From: Diphasiastrum complanatum
Lineage: Eukaryota > Streptophyta > Lycopodiopsida > Lycopodiales > Lycopodiaceae
Reading direction: 5' to 3'
NCBI GenBank assembly: GCA_029204225.1
Contig: CM055097.1
Coordinates: 52,382,592 to 52,446,591 of the forward strand
DNA length: 64,000 nucleotides
Shown here: one piece after another, positions 1 through 9,960 of the stretch
How the letters are laid out: each line of letters opens with the position of its first letter
How positions within the stretch are numbered: the stretch's first letter is position 1
The notes under the pieces: generated by a model
Told to the model about the DNA's origin: nothing
The model's database searches: none
What the model saw: the letters and a program-made list of their open reading frames with translations, nothing else
Made by a program: the position numbers and the translations under genes

Positions 1-208
1 AATGGTAATTCAAACCATCCAGTTTCTCTACCATTAGAGCAGACTATGATTGTGAAGCCATTTGGAATTTCAAGATGAGTATATGCAGATAGTAGACTAA
101 TATGACTGAAAACAAAAATATCAACTACCTACACTATATCAAAACAATTGTTCTGATATTACATATTCTAATCTGCCTCTAGGAATTAGAGACCGAGCTC
201 TGATACCA
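1..208 (-). mobile_element. Internal edge of a minus-strand copia element with primer-binding site
   Basis: Positions 197-208 read, on the minus strand, TGGTATCAGAGC. This is the canonical plant copia primer-binding site, complementary to the 3' end of initiator tRNA-Met. It lies directly against the end of the LTR at 209-1186, so bases 1-196 are the untranslated leader of an element that continues off the left edge of the window. No coding motif is visible in 1-196. Confidence 0.8.
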
Positions 209-1186
209 CGCTGGGATTCAATAGGTGGGTCAACCTTTAATTCTTGTTGCAACAAAAATGCGGCGACAGGGAATCCTCGGTGTATGAAACTAAGTCTATC
301 GATTTAGTAATCAGATCGACTTCAAAGTCTGTCCTACTAATCACAGTTTTGAAGTTGCTAGATCGACTAAGTCGATTCCCTAGTCGTGCACAAATTACGT
401 TGATCATAGAGATTTGGCTTTGCGAAAGCGTTGTATCAAAATGTAGTGATTAGAGCAAGAAAATCGAGCAGTTCTATTAGTCATATAAAATGATAAAATC
501 TACAGAACAATGAATCTGCAAGTATGAATTAGTTCGAATCATGCAATCACCTTACACAAACTAAATTGTTGGAACAATGATGGATTAGTCGTGTAGAGAT
601 ACATTGTGATTGCAAAACATATCAGGCGCGTTCTTCTTGATACAATACTCTATGATAACAAAGAAGAAGAACGATACAATTGCACTCTGAATGAAAATCA
701 CTGATCTACTGATTCATCGATCTTAGATGAATATGTACATATGGCTAACTAATTAAAAGAATGATTAGTGTGTGATTTACAAACATGACTAAAGCACTAC
801 ATGTTGTTGGAAGTCACACTCGGACAATATCTGATTCAGTCCGGTTGTGATAAATGTACTGGTGAGCCACCAAATAGATGACATTGATGTTTGGAAAGCT
901 TCGATGTCGATGAAGTCGATGACGTGGAAGTCAAGGACTTCGTAGTCCATTTGATCAGACGTCGAAGTCGGAGACTTTGATGTCGATGACGTGGAAGTCG
1001 AAGACTTCGATGTCGAGGCAGGGCTCAAAACCATTTGTTAGGAAAAGTCGATGTCAGTCATGTCGATGTAGATTGTCACAAATTTTTTTGTATTTCTACA
1101 AATTGTAAGAATATTTTCAACATCAAAATGAATGGATCTAGATTAGTAGGCAGAGAGATAGGGATGGAGAGGATAGAATTCACACA
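209..1186 (-). repeat. Copia LTR, minus strand (5' LTR of an element running off the left edge)
   Basis: This block is the reverse complement of 3121-4128 along almost its whole length, with substitutions and small indels. On the minus strand it begins TGTGTG near 1186, ends next to the primer-binding site at 208, and is about 980 bp long. At 890-1025 it contains a degenerate simple repeat built from GAAGTCGATGACGTGGAAGTC-like words. The short reading frames inside (244-453, 789-1034, 1035-1226) are LTR sequence, not genes. Confidence 0.8.
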
Positions 1187-1730
1187 TATTTCAAAAGGCT
1201 CATGTTGTTTACCAAAAAATATTTAAAGAACAGCTAAACAATATGAAAATCTTGAAACATAACATGGAATTATCATATATTTTGAAATTCTAATTAACTT
1301 GCAATACATAAAACACATATGAAAAGACAAACAAAAAAGTACATCTTTATTTATAAAATGTATTACAAAATAGATCCATGGATTGGCAAATGGCCATTAC
1401 AAAATATTTACATTGGGGCCAAGCACCAATATGCTACGTGTCTTCAATATGTAAGTCTATTTCTACATCACGTGTAACATGGGTATTGGAATCATCTGAT
1501 TCTTCAGAAGATTGACCATCTGAACCAGATTCCAAACATTTCATATTCTCCATATAGGCTTTAGTAAGATTTTTATTTTTTGGAGTGTCGATTGATACAA
1601 TGTTTCGGCCACTGACATTTAGCAATGAACACACCGACCAGTCCGGAGCAGAGAAGGACTCAACAATGTTGTTCATGCCTTTCTAATGCTTTGCTCTTTT
1701 TTTGTGAGATGGCTTGCACATCACATAATC
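1187..1730. other. Spacer between two retroelement pieces; one unrecognised short ORF
   Basis: The stretch is AT-rich. A minus-strand ORF of 80 codons at 1434-1676 has an acidic, serine-rich second half (SGSDGQSSEESDDSN). I do not recognise it and there is no support that it is expressed. It may be a remnant of the gag-pol spacer of a neighbouring element. Confidence 0.35.
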
Positions 1731-2340
1731 TATTGAGGATGCACAACTTATGCTCATGTCGCAAAGGACAACATGAAGAAACTTGATGAGCATTCTTTTA
1801 AATCAATTTTTGTTGGCTATTGCAATTCTGATGGAATGTACAGACTGTATAACATAGACAACTACAAAGTTTTCACTAGTAGGGATGTGACTTTTATACT
1901 ATAAAGTTTTCACTAGTAGGGATGTGACTTTTATTGAAGATTAGTTTGTTGATTTGAAGGGCAAGGGACAAATGCAGTCCACAATTTCTACTCCAACAAT
2001 TAACTCTTCTCAGAAGGCAATTTCCATTCCTTCTTGTAGTCACCCTATACAGTCAGATCCAAAAGAAGATGAAGAGACTGCAACTCAAGAGCAACAAATA
2101 TGTCCGACATGTCCGATGCAGCCAACACAACAGACAGAAAGTCAGACTTCACAGCCACAAGCTTCAACCAGGATATCATCAAGAATTCAATCTTAGCCTG
2201 TCCAATACACTGATGAATTTGCTCACTATTCTATTCAAGAGCCAACCACAGTTGAGAAAGCATTGTCGCAGGCCTAGAAAGAAGAAATGGACAAAGAGTA
2301 CAATTTACTACTGAGGAACAACACTTGGCTGCCACCAACC
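1731..2340 (+). pseudogene. Copia pol fragment: integrase C-terminus to start of reverse transcriptase
   Basis: Translation gives the conserved end of a copia integrase (AHVAKDNMKKLDEHSFKSIF, then VGYCNSDGMYRLYN and KVFTSRDVTFIED). A hydrophilic linker of Ser/Thr/Gln-rich sequence follows (1954-2196). After it comes the beginning of the RT domain (an ALSQA..KEEMDKEYNLLLRNNTW-like stretch). A 38-base segment encoding KVFTSRDVTF is duplicated in tandem (1862-1899 and 1900-1936), and stops interrupt the frame (2196, 2277). The fragment lies upstream of the plus-strand 3' LTR at 3121, so it is probably the body of that element. Gag, protease, integrase core and RNase H are missing. Confidence 0.75.
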
Positions 2341-3112
2341 TGGCAACAAACAAAAAGATTATCGACTACAACATTTTCCACTATCGCCAAAGCACAATTT
2401 CAGAAACTTAAATTTGTTGTGCACACATGCACTTATATTGTCTGGCTCCTCTGCATTATATAAAACAAATAGTATGGGTTGTAGATTTTGAACTAAAACA
2501 TTTCCCTGTCTCAAATGGGCGCCATTATCGTAATATCCTTCAAAACTGAACACCGTACATTATGCATTGCTATTAGGCTCCCTTCGACTCCTCCTTTTAT
2601 GCTTTGCTCCAAGAATAAAACAATGACACATAATCTGTGTTGTGTCATTAGTGTTGTCAAGCAGTGTCACAACATTGATGTGATATAGCTTGAACTCAAA
2701 GATTCTATGTTGTCAAATATGTACAAAGTCAGACGATCCCAAAGAGAAGGATGAATGAATATGAAATTTGACTCCTCTGTGCCGCAACAGATGGCTTCTG
2801 CACCTCTGGAGGTTTTGACTTTATAAAAAAAAATCTCCATATGTCATTGGAGCTGCTTGTACCCTTGTCAATTCTTGTGCTTTCCATATGTCTTTCCTTC
2901 ATCTTATATACAAATTGAGTCAACGACGCAAGTATATGTGCTTGCAATTTTGTTGATATGCTCCGGCCGCTGCTCGTTGTTGCTCTGATCCAATCATACG
3001 CAAACTTCTTGTCAATGGTTTTTCAAAAACAAAATGTGGTCTAATGGGTCTCCACCCGCCACGGTGAGACCCATCAAAAAAATCTAAATTTTTTTTTTCA
3101 AAGATCCAGACT
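2341..3112. other. No gene recognised
   Basis: This lies between the copia pol fragment and its 3' LTR, where RT and RNase H would be expected, but no RT motif is visible on either strand. Short minus-strand ORFs (2359-2553, 2729-2947) look like chance. The region is probably foreign or rearranged sequence. Confidence 0.4.
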
Positions 3113-4128
3113 AAGGGGGGTGTTGGATTTCTATCCTCTCCATCCCTATCTCTCTCTCTACTAATCTAGATCCATTCATTTTTCTATTGAAAATATTCTT
3201 GCAGTTTGCAAAAATACAAGGAAAGTCATGACAGTCTATCGACATGACCGACATCAACTTTTCTTGACAAATGATTTTGAACCTACCTCGACATTGAAGT
3301 CTTCGACTTCCATGTCATCGACTTCATCGACATTGAAGTCTCTGACTTCAACGTCTAATCAAAGGGAAGCTACGAAGTCCTCGAGTTCCACATCATCGAC
3401 TTCATTGACATCGAAGTTTTCCAAACGTCAATGTCATCTATTTGGTAGCTCACCAGTACATTTATCACAACCAGCCAAATTCTCCGACTGAATCAGATAT
3501 TGTTCAAGTGCAACTGCCAACAACACGTAGTGCCTTAATCATGTTTGTAAATCACACATTAATTATTCTTTTAATCAATTAGCCATATGTACATATTCAT
3601 CTAAGATCGATGAATTAATAGATCAGTGATGTTTCATTCAGAGTGCAATTGTATCGTTCGTCTTCTCTGTTATTACAGAGTATTGTATCAAGAAGAACAC
3701 GCCTGATCTGTTTTGTAATCACATTGTATCTCTACATGACTGATCCATCATTTTTCCAACGATTTAGTTTGTGTAAGGTGATTGCATGATTCAAACTGAT
3801 TCATACTTGTAGATTCATTGTTTTGTAGATTTTATTGTTTTATATGACTAATAGCACTGCCCAATTTTCTTGCTTTAATCACTGCATTTTGATACAACGC
3901 TTCCGCAAAGCCAAATCTCTGTAGTCAAGGTAATTTGTGCATGGCTAGGGAATCAACTTATTCGATTCAACAACTTTGAAGATGTGATCAATAGGACAGC
4001 CTTCGAAGAGTTCAAAGTCGATCTGATTACTAAATCAATAGACTTAGTTTCATACACCGAGGTTTCGCTGTCGCTGCATTTTTGTTGCAACAACAATTGA
4101 AGGTCGATCCACCTGTCGAATCCTAGCA
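3113..4128 (+). repeat. Copia 3' LTR (plus strand) with polypurine tract
   Basis: The polypurine tract AAGGGGGG at 3113-3120 is followed at once by TGTTGGATTT, a typical copia LTR start. The LTR ends AATCCTAGCA at 4128, giving TGTTGGATT...AATCCtagCA short terminal inverted repeats and a length of about 1008 bp. It is the inverted homologue of 209-1186. No primer-binding site follows it, which agrees with a 3' LTR. A GTCGA/CTTCGA-type simple repeat lies at 3290-3420. Confidence 0.8.
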
Positions 4129-6331
4129 ATTGTTTGTTATAGGAAAATGTCATAGAACTTCTCACAAGTTATACCAACCTCTCAGGACGCACATACTTGG
4201 TAACATTTATTTATGGTGAGGGTCTTTTAGAAAGTTAGGGAAAGACTTAATTTGAAAAAGATTCTAATGTTTGTTTCCTGCAATAAATCATGAATCAAAA
4301 CTCCTAGACTAAGTGTTTAAGATTATTTAGTTGTAATCATTTTAGGAAACATATTCCACATGTACAAAACTTGATTTTAACGAAATGGTGGGATATTTTC
4401 AGTCAATAATAATATTGGTGGGCCATAAAACTCATGTAAGAATTTTTTCTCAAAGACCTTCACATTTGAGACACAAATTTTTTGGGTTGAATATATCTAC
4501 GTTAAATAATCTAAGTTTTGATTCAACATATACTTTTGACATTCTTACATTTTTGTGAGATTGAGTATTTATATGTTAAAGTAATTATATTTCGATTCAA
4601 TTTTTTTTTGGAAAGAGAATTTTGCTTGTATGATCTTATTTATGATATTGTTAGCTTTGATGCACTAGCGGTAAGCTATTGTGGCAATTCGCTAAAGCTG
4701 AGGTGTAACTCCAAAGTGAATTTGAGTAAAATGAGTTTTTTTTATTTATCAATTCTTCTAAAATGCAAACTTTGTTTTCTGTTATATTTCTGAATGCCCT
4801 GGTAAGGCAAAGATTCTCGAGATGTATTGATCACTTGGTTTTGTATTGAAAAATGAATTTCTTGATTATAATTTAAAATGGACAAAGCTGAAATTATGGT
4901 GAATGATTGGCAATGTATTTTACGAATCTTTTTAATGGCCCCACTTCTTGATTTCTTGTAGGGTATAAAATTAAAGTTAACAAATGTTTATGGACCATAT
5001 CAAATCACATGCTTTATAATTTTAAACTTCATGACTCATAGAAAGTTTTTTGGTTCTTGTGAATGGAGGGCATGGGGCTCATGACGTAATGTTTGACAAT
5101 CTAGGGCCATATGGCATACGCCATATGGGCCATATGGCATACGCCATATGGGCCACGGCTTATCTAAAATTCATAGTATGACATCAAGTTTCTTATTTAG
5201 TCATAATCTACTTCAACTTGTTTTAAGATCTCATGTTTCCTAGCTTCTTAAAAAGAAATTAATATAGGAGCCAATCCTCCCCCAATCCCCATTCACCACA
5301 ACCCCTTAAGTATAAGGAAATAACCTTGCACATCTTTGCACGATTTAAGGCACCTTAGGAATAAGCATTTATAAATATCCTTTAACTCATATTTATAAGC
5401 ATTAACATGAGGCTCACATAGAGATGTAATCATAAACGTGTGATTTTATTAATGAAAGGCAATGAGGTGCAGTTAAGACGTGCCATCATAATTTACAAAC
5501 TCTTATTTCTATACTACTTACTCATATAAATACAACGTCATATATCATCAATCTCCATAATAACAATAACTTGTTACAACGACAACGCCGAGGAAGAGAG
5601 AGAGACTTTTCCTTGCACGCTTACGGGTCTAGAGACTAAGACTAGTAGTATCTACGTAGAGATGGTTTGAAAATGGTGAAGGACGAGCATCTATATCGCA
5701 ATTTGGATTGATTTGTCTAACTGCAGAAACGGTATTTTTGGAAGTTGAAACACATGTGGCCATGTAACCTGCGTTGCGAACAGCTGAGCATTAACCTTAT
5801 GACGCTGTCGATCTCTAGTCACCACACCGGCACTGAACTGGAAATGAGATTGAGGCTTGGGCTGAAAGTAGTGCAATAAAATAAATCCTTATCGATGTAT
5901 TCGTAATCAGCTTCTATTTAGGAATTGTATTCGTAATCAGCTCAATGAATCTTCTTCCTGTTCTCTCATGTCCATGATATTGCATATCCATGCATGGTAT
6001 TTTAGAATCAATCCTCAGTGTAGATCTTCCGTCATCACAAAAGTCACACCATCAATAATATTATCATATGCCCTTTGACATCTGTAATCTGTTCAATTTC
6101 ATTCAGTATGTTCTCAATTCTTAGGTATGTAAACACTGCGTACTATGTGAGACAAATAATTCTTTGGGTTATTCATGAACTTTAGCTCGTAACTTCAATA
6201 GATAACAGTTCTATTCGTTTGGTGTGTGCGACTTCAATCCGATCCTTGGTATAACTCGTTCTGTGCAGTGTGAATCTATAGCTCCAGGTGGGTAATGAGA
6301 CATCAGCCTAGGACGACTGGAAGGTGTAATT
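4129..6331. other. AT-rich intergenic region upstream of the oxidase gene
   Basis: No ORF over 91 codons and no recognisable domain were found on either strand. The region should contain the promoter and 5' UTR of the gene at 6332. A weak TATA-like word (GGTATAAC) lies near 6248, but I cannot fix a transcription start. The only striking structure is the palindromic tandem repeat at 5104-5154. Confidence 0.5.
5104..5154. repeat. Palindromic 23-bp tandem repeat (two units plus a partial)
   Basis: Two exact copies of a 23-base unit (5104-5126, 5127-5149) are followed by GGGCC. Each unit contains GGCCATATGGC, four bases ATAC, then GCCATATGGGCC, so the region can fold into hairpins or a cruciform. 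CCATATGG occurs four times. CCATATGG also fits the CArG consensus CC(A/T)6GG bound by MADS-domain proteins. It lies 1.2 kb upstream of the oxidase start. Confidence 0.85.
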
Positions 6332-7918
6332 ATGGCTGCAAAGCTAAGGACATTGTATACAATCTGTGCATGTTGGATGTGGGCTTGCTTCCTAACAGCA
6401 ATCGCCCAAGGCCAGGGAACTTGGAAACTACTGGTGCAGAACGCAGGGATCTCATCTATTCACACTGCTGTGACGCACTTTGGAACGGTGGTGCTGCTGG
6501 ACAGGACTGACATAGGGCCATCGATGATAAAGCTTCCAAATGGTCGATGCCGCGACGATTCTTCCGATTTGACACTCACTCACGATTGCACGGCGCACTC
6601 TGTACTCTTCACGCCAGGCTCAAACACCATCCGTCCTCTCTTCATCTCCACAGATACGTGGTGCTCCTCTGGACAGTTTGTAGCAAACGGTACGCTAGTT
6701 CAAACTGGTGGAGATTTCGACGGGAACATGAAAGTTAGATACTTCACTCCGTGCCAGGCAAAAGAATTTTGTGATTGGGTTGAGGCAAGCGATCAAAAGC
6801 TACAAAATGGCCGCTGGTATGCAACAAATCAGCTGCTACCTGACGGTAGACAGATCGTTGTTGGAGGGAGAGGATCGACAACAGTAGAATTCATCCCTTC
6901 AAACGCGCAACGCACAAATTTCTTGCCATTCCTCAATAATGCTGCTTACTACCCACTTGTCCATTTGCTCCCAAATGGGCATCTCTTCATGCTCATCCAA
7001 AAAAATTCCATTTTGTATGATTACGCTGCCAACGTAGTGGTGAGGACATACGAGACTATCCCAGGCCAAGATCAGGGGAGGACGTATCCTGTCTCTGGAT
7101 CGTCTGTTTTGCTGCCCTTGGATGTCAAGAATGGCTTCACCTTGGGGGAGGTGGTGGTTTGCGGAGGGGGTTCGTATGGACAGTTTGCTCCTGCATCTCA
7201 AACCTGTGGACGGATCAGAGCAACCGATGCTTCTGCAACGTGGGCTATGGAGACCATGCCCATCAGACGAACGATGGGCGACATGGTGCTGTTGCCAACA
7301 GGCGATGTTCTAATTATCAATGGTGCTCAGAACGGGAAAGCAGGCTGGGGGTTTGCTAACAACCCTGCCTTGAATCCAGTCCTCTACTCTTCTGTAGCTC
7401 CTGCTAATCACCGCTTTGCAATACTCCAAGCAAGCACCATTCCAAGAATGTATCACTCCACAGCTAACCTGCTCCCTGACGGTAGCATATTTGTGGCTGG
7501 CAGCAACTCCCACCAATTCTATACTTTCTCTGGGGAATTTCCAACGGAGCTACGCTTGGAAGCCTTCTCCCCGCCTTACCTGGATCCGATAAATCTCCGC
7601 AACAAGCCCATTATTACGAGAGCTCCTCTTTCTATCAGCTACAATACACAGTTCAGATTGGTTGTGTCCGTGCCAAATATACGGCCAGTAAACCTTGAAG
7701 TGAATATCCTGAGTGCTCCATTCACAACGCATGCGTTCTCTCAGGGGCAGAGGATGTTAAAGCTCGCAGTGGTCAGACAGATCAACCATCACAAGGGATT
7801 GCATTTTTTGACTATTGGAGCTCCACCCAACAACGTGGTGGCTCCATCCGCTTATTACATGCTATTTGTGGTGAATGCAGGCATTCCCAGTGTAGCTGCA
7901 TGGGTCAGAGTCTTGTGA
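6332..7918 (+). CDS. Secreted glyoxal/galactose-oxidase-like protein (aldehyde oxidase GLOX family)
   Basis: An intact 528-residue ORF without introns. Residues 1-26 form a signal peptide (hydrophobic ICACWMWACFLTAIA then AQGQG), so the product should be secreted to the cell wall. Residues 27-430 look like the seven-bladed kelch-like glyoxal oxidase N-terminal domain, and about 430-528 the DUF1929 C-terminal domain, ending in SAYYMLFVVNAGIPSVAAWV. All copper-radical centre positions known from the family are present: Cys111 (STDTWCSSG) and Tyr163 (NGRWYATNQ) for the thioether cofactor, Tyr374-His375 (PRMYHSTANLLPDG), and His467 (TTHAFSQGQR). Family members oxidise aldehydes or primary alcohols with O2 and release H2O2. 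Plant homologues act in anthers, pollen and wall modification. The true substrate cannot be read from sequence. Length and motifs match plant homologues. The Met at 6332 is chosen because the signal peptide follows directly. Both neighbours are transposon debris. Confidence 0.95.
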   Translation: MAAKLRTLYTICACWMWACFLTAIAQGQGTWKLLVQNAGISSIHTAVTHFGTVVLLDRTDIGPSMIKLPNGRCRDDSSDLTLTHDCTAHSVLFTPGSNTIRPLFISTDTWCSSGQFVANGTLVQTGGDFDGNMKVRYFTPCQAKEFCDWVEASDQKLQNGRWYATNQLLPDGRQIVVGGRGSTTVEFIPSNAQRTNFLPFLNNAAYYPLVHLLPNGHLFMLIQKNSILYDYAANVVVRTYETIPGQDQGRTYPVSGSSVLLPLDVKNGFTLGEVVVCGGGSYGQFAPASQTCGRIRATDASATWAMETMPIRRTMGDMVLLPTGDVLIINGAQNGKAGWGFANNPALNPVLYSSVAPANHRFAILQASTIPRMYHSTANLLPDGSIFVAGSNSHQFYTFSGEFPTELRLEAFSPPYLDPINLRNKPIITRAPLSISYNTQFRLVVSVPNIRPVNLEVNILSAPFTTHAFSQGQRMLKLAVVRQINHHKGLHFLTIGAPPNNVVAPSAYYMLFVVNAGIPSVAAWVRVL

Positions 7919-8033
7919 TGATAGATTGATTGCAACATCTCTTTTTCTAGAACAATACCAATAAGCCTATGGTATAAAGCAAAACTTTGGAGAATATTTT
8001 GATAGTCTTATGGAAGTTTTATCATTAACGTGA
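7919..8033. other. 3' flank of the oxidase gene
   Basis: AT-rich sequence with AATAAG at 7961, a possible weak polyadenylation signal, before the retroelement boundary at 8034. Confidence 0.4.
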
Positions 8034-8508
8034 GCTTTGATACCATGTGGGAGAACGGTGATGTACTCTTGGATTCTGATGTGTTTTAGACTGGCAGCTG
8101 GAATAGTAGTAACCAGTCACTTCTACAAGGAATGACCAAATAATTTTTTTCAACTTTTTTGAGAGCTACCATAGAACTATCAGGGGAATAAGTTTGATAA
8201 GCTAATCAAAGACAATTGAGGCATTGTTTACAGCCATTAAGTCTTTGATAGTAGATCATTTCTCATTCACCTAGTAGCAAGAAGCCATTAACGAACATAA
8301 CAAGTTATCAAGATTGCCAATTGTGATATATACCATAACTTAAAAACTGCAGTCATAAAGAGAGCTAGCTTTTTTATTCATTTAAGAAATAGGACACATT
8401 CAAGATTATTGAATTGTCAAAACTCTTAATTAAGGAAAAAAGGCACGGAGTATAATGATTTGAGATTGTGCATAGAGAATGTGTAGATTTCTCAAAATAA
8501 GTCCAACA
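8034..8508 (-). repeat. Solo-type copia LTR with attached primer-binding site, minus strand
   Basis: On the minus strand the sequence starts TGTTGGACTT at 8508, ends CTCCCACA at 8046, and is followed at 8045-8034 by TGGTATCAAAGC, a primer-binding site of the tRNA-Met type. The LTR is 463 bp with TG...CA ends. No element body follows, because the oxidase gene lies only 115 bp further on. It is therefore an LTR left after truncation, inserted close behind the gene. Confidence 0.8.
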
Positions 8509-9295
8509 ACATCTTTAGCACAAGTCTATTCAAAGCTTATTGAGAGTGTCCAAAACTTTTGTGCCTTACTCTTGTTGCTGGCTCGTGGTCTATGTGTTTT
8601 TTTCTGTGTCAATTTATCCTATATTTATAAATAGGAAAACTAGTGATCGACTGTATTTTGATCCTACTCAAATATAGTAATCAGTAGTCATTTCTAACAA
8701 ATTTAAAAGAAAACAATGTATATGTTCATTGCTTTTTCATGTTTGTAGAATGTAAAAATGCAACAATATGAAATGTAATTTGTTTATAAAAAGAACAATG
8801 TAATGTTTGCAGAATGTAAAACAATGAATTCATAAACAGTGAAAAAAAGATACCTTATGCATACTTCCAAAAACATACATATTGCTTTTTTTTTAAACGT
8901 TTGTATATTAAAAAAAAAAAACACATTAAATTTAAGAAGAAACTGAAAACCTTTTAATCATTGCTCTCTTCTCCCTCATTTGGTGCCTGAAGCTGAATCT
9001 TCACTTTCATCTTCTTCCCCTTCATCCTCATCCCCTTCTTCTTCATCTACTACTTTCTTATGCGAATGAAGCATAACTTCTCTACACATGCATGAAATTT
9101 ATGAAAGATTATTAGCAAAACATATCTTATAAAAATGAAATGACAATTATGTAACATAATTTACCCTTGGATAGATGCATTGTGCCTCAAGATGGTCAAG
9201 CAAGGCACCATAGCCTTGGCGATAATCATTCTCGTACTCGGCATTTGTATATTTGCGCATGAAATCTTCAATCTACATCAATAAAAATTGGTGTT
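8509..9295. other. AT-rich sequence, no gene recognised
   Basis: Contains A- and T-runs (8880-8930) and a CTTCATCTTCTTCCCC-type pyrimidine stretch near 9000-9060. That stretch could encode an acidic run on the minus strand, but there is no supporting ORF. Confidence 0.4.
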
Positions 9296-9960
9296 TTAAA
9301 AAGAAAAATGATTGGTAAATAAAAACCATAACAAATAAATTCTCCATAGATTCCAATAAAAAATTGTAGCAAAAAAAATGATGATTCGAATGTTTGCCAT
9401 CTTTTCCATGGGTGCAAAGGTCTCATCATAACCAATACCATAATCTTGAGGATATCCTTTTGCCACTAACCTTGCCTTGTATTTGTTGATAGCTCTATAT
9501 TTATTTGTCTTCACCATGAAGATCCATTGGCATCCAATTGTTTTCTTGCATTGTAGAAGCTTCACCGACCTCCAAGTGTTGTTTTCCATAAGAGCACTTA
9601 TGACCACCTTTCTTGTTGAAGGAATATAAATTTTGTATGCTTTACTTCACTATATCCAACAAAAATATTCTTCTTTGATGAAGAATCTTTGTTGCGCTTG
9701 GAGGCTCTGCTCTCCAACCCGGGGGCTCTGCCCCAAGCTACTCCCGGCATGCGCTTCGACACTGTCAAATAGTAGCGTCAAGTGCTGCGAGCGACTTCCT
9801 TTAATGTATAGGTATCGACTTTTACTTACTTCACTATATCCAACAAAAATGTTCTTCTTTGATGAAGGATTTTCTTTAGGCCTACCATCAAGTGTAATGT
9901 TGATATAGCAAGTACATCCAAAGATTTTGAAAAAACAACCTTGTCTATTTCATTCATGCT
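9296..9960 (-). pseudogene. Copia pol fragment: integrase tail and RT N-terminus
   Basis: On the minus strand, 9908-9829 encodes an integrase C-terminal segment (CYINITLDGRPKENPSSKKN then IFVGYSEV). 9607-9296 encodes the RT start: ENNTW, then GCQWIFMVK, KYKARLVAKGYPQDYGI and YDETFAPMEKM. The two parts are separated by a duplicated copy of the integrase segment (9641-9687) and a GC-rich insertion. The RT catalytic core is absent and the open frame ends in low-complexity residues. This is a dead fragment. Confidence 0.8.
9688..9829. repeat. GC-rich hairpin insertion flanked by a ~40-bp duplication
   Basis: A 140-bp block, unlike its AT-rich surroundings, splits the copia fragment. It contains GGAGGCTCTGCTCTCC and GGGGGCTCTGCCCC, two neighbouring inverted repeats with a shared CTCTG loop. 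The sequence CTTCACTATATCCAACAAAA plus the following ~20 bases occurs on both sides (from 9645 and from 9830). It could be a small mobile palindromic element with a long target duplication, or a tandem duplication with filler DNA. Confidence 0.55.

Noticed and set aside
6295-7732. Shadow ORFs over the oxidase gene on both strands (for example 6899-7201 minus)
   Set aside because: They overlap a frame with complete domain and catalytic-residue support and show no domain of their own.
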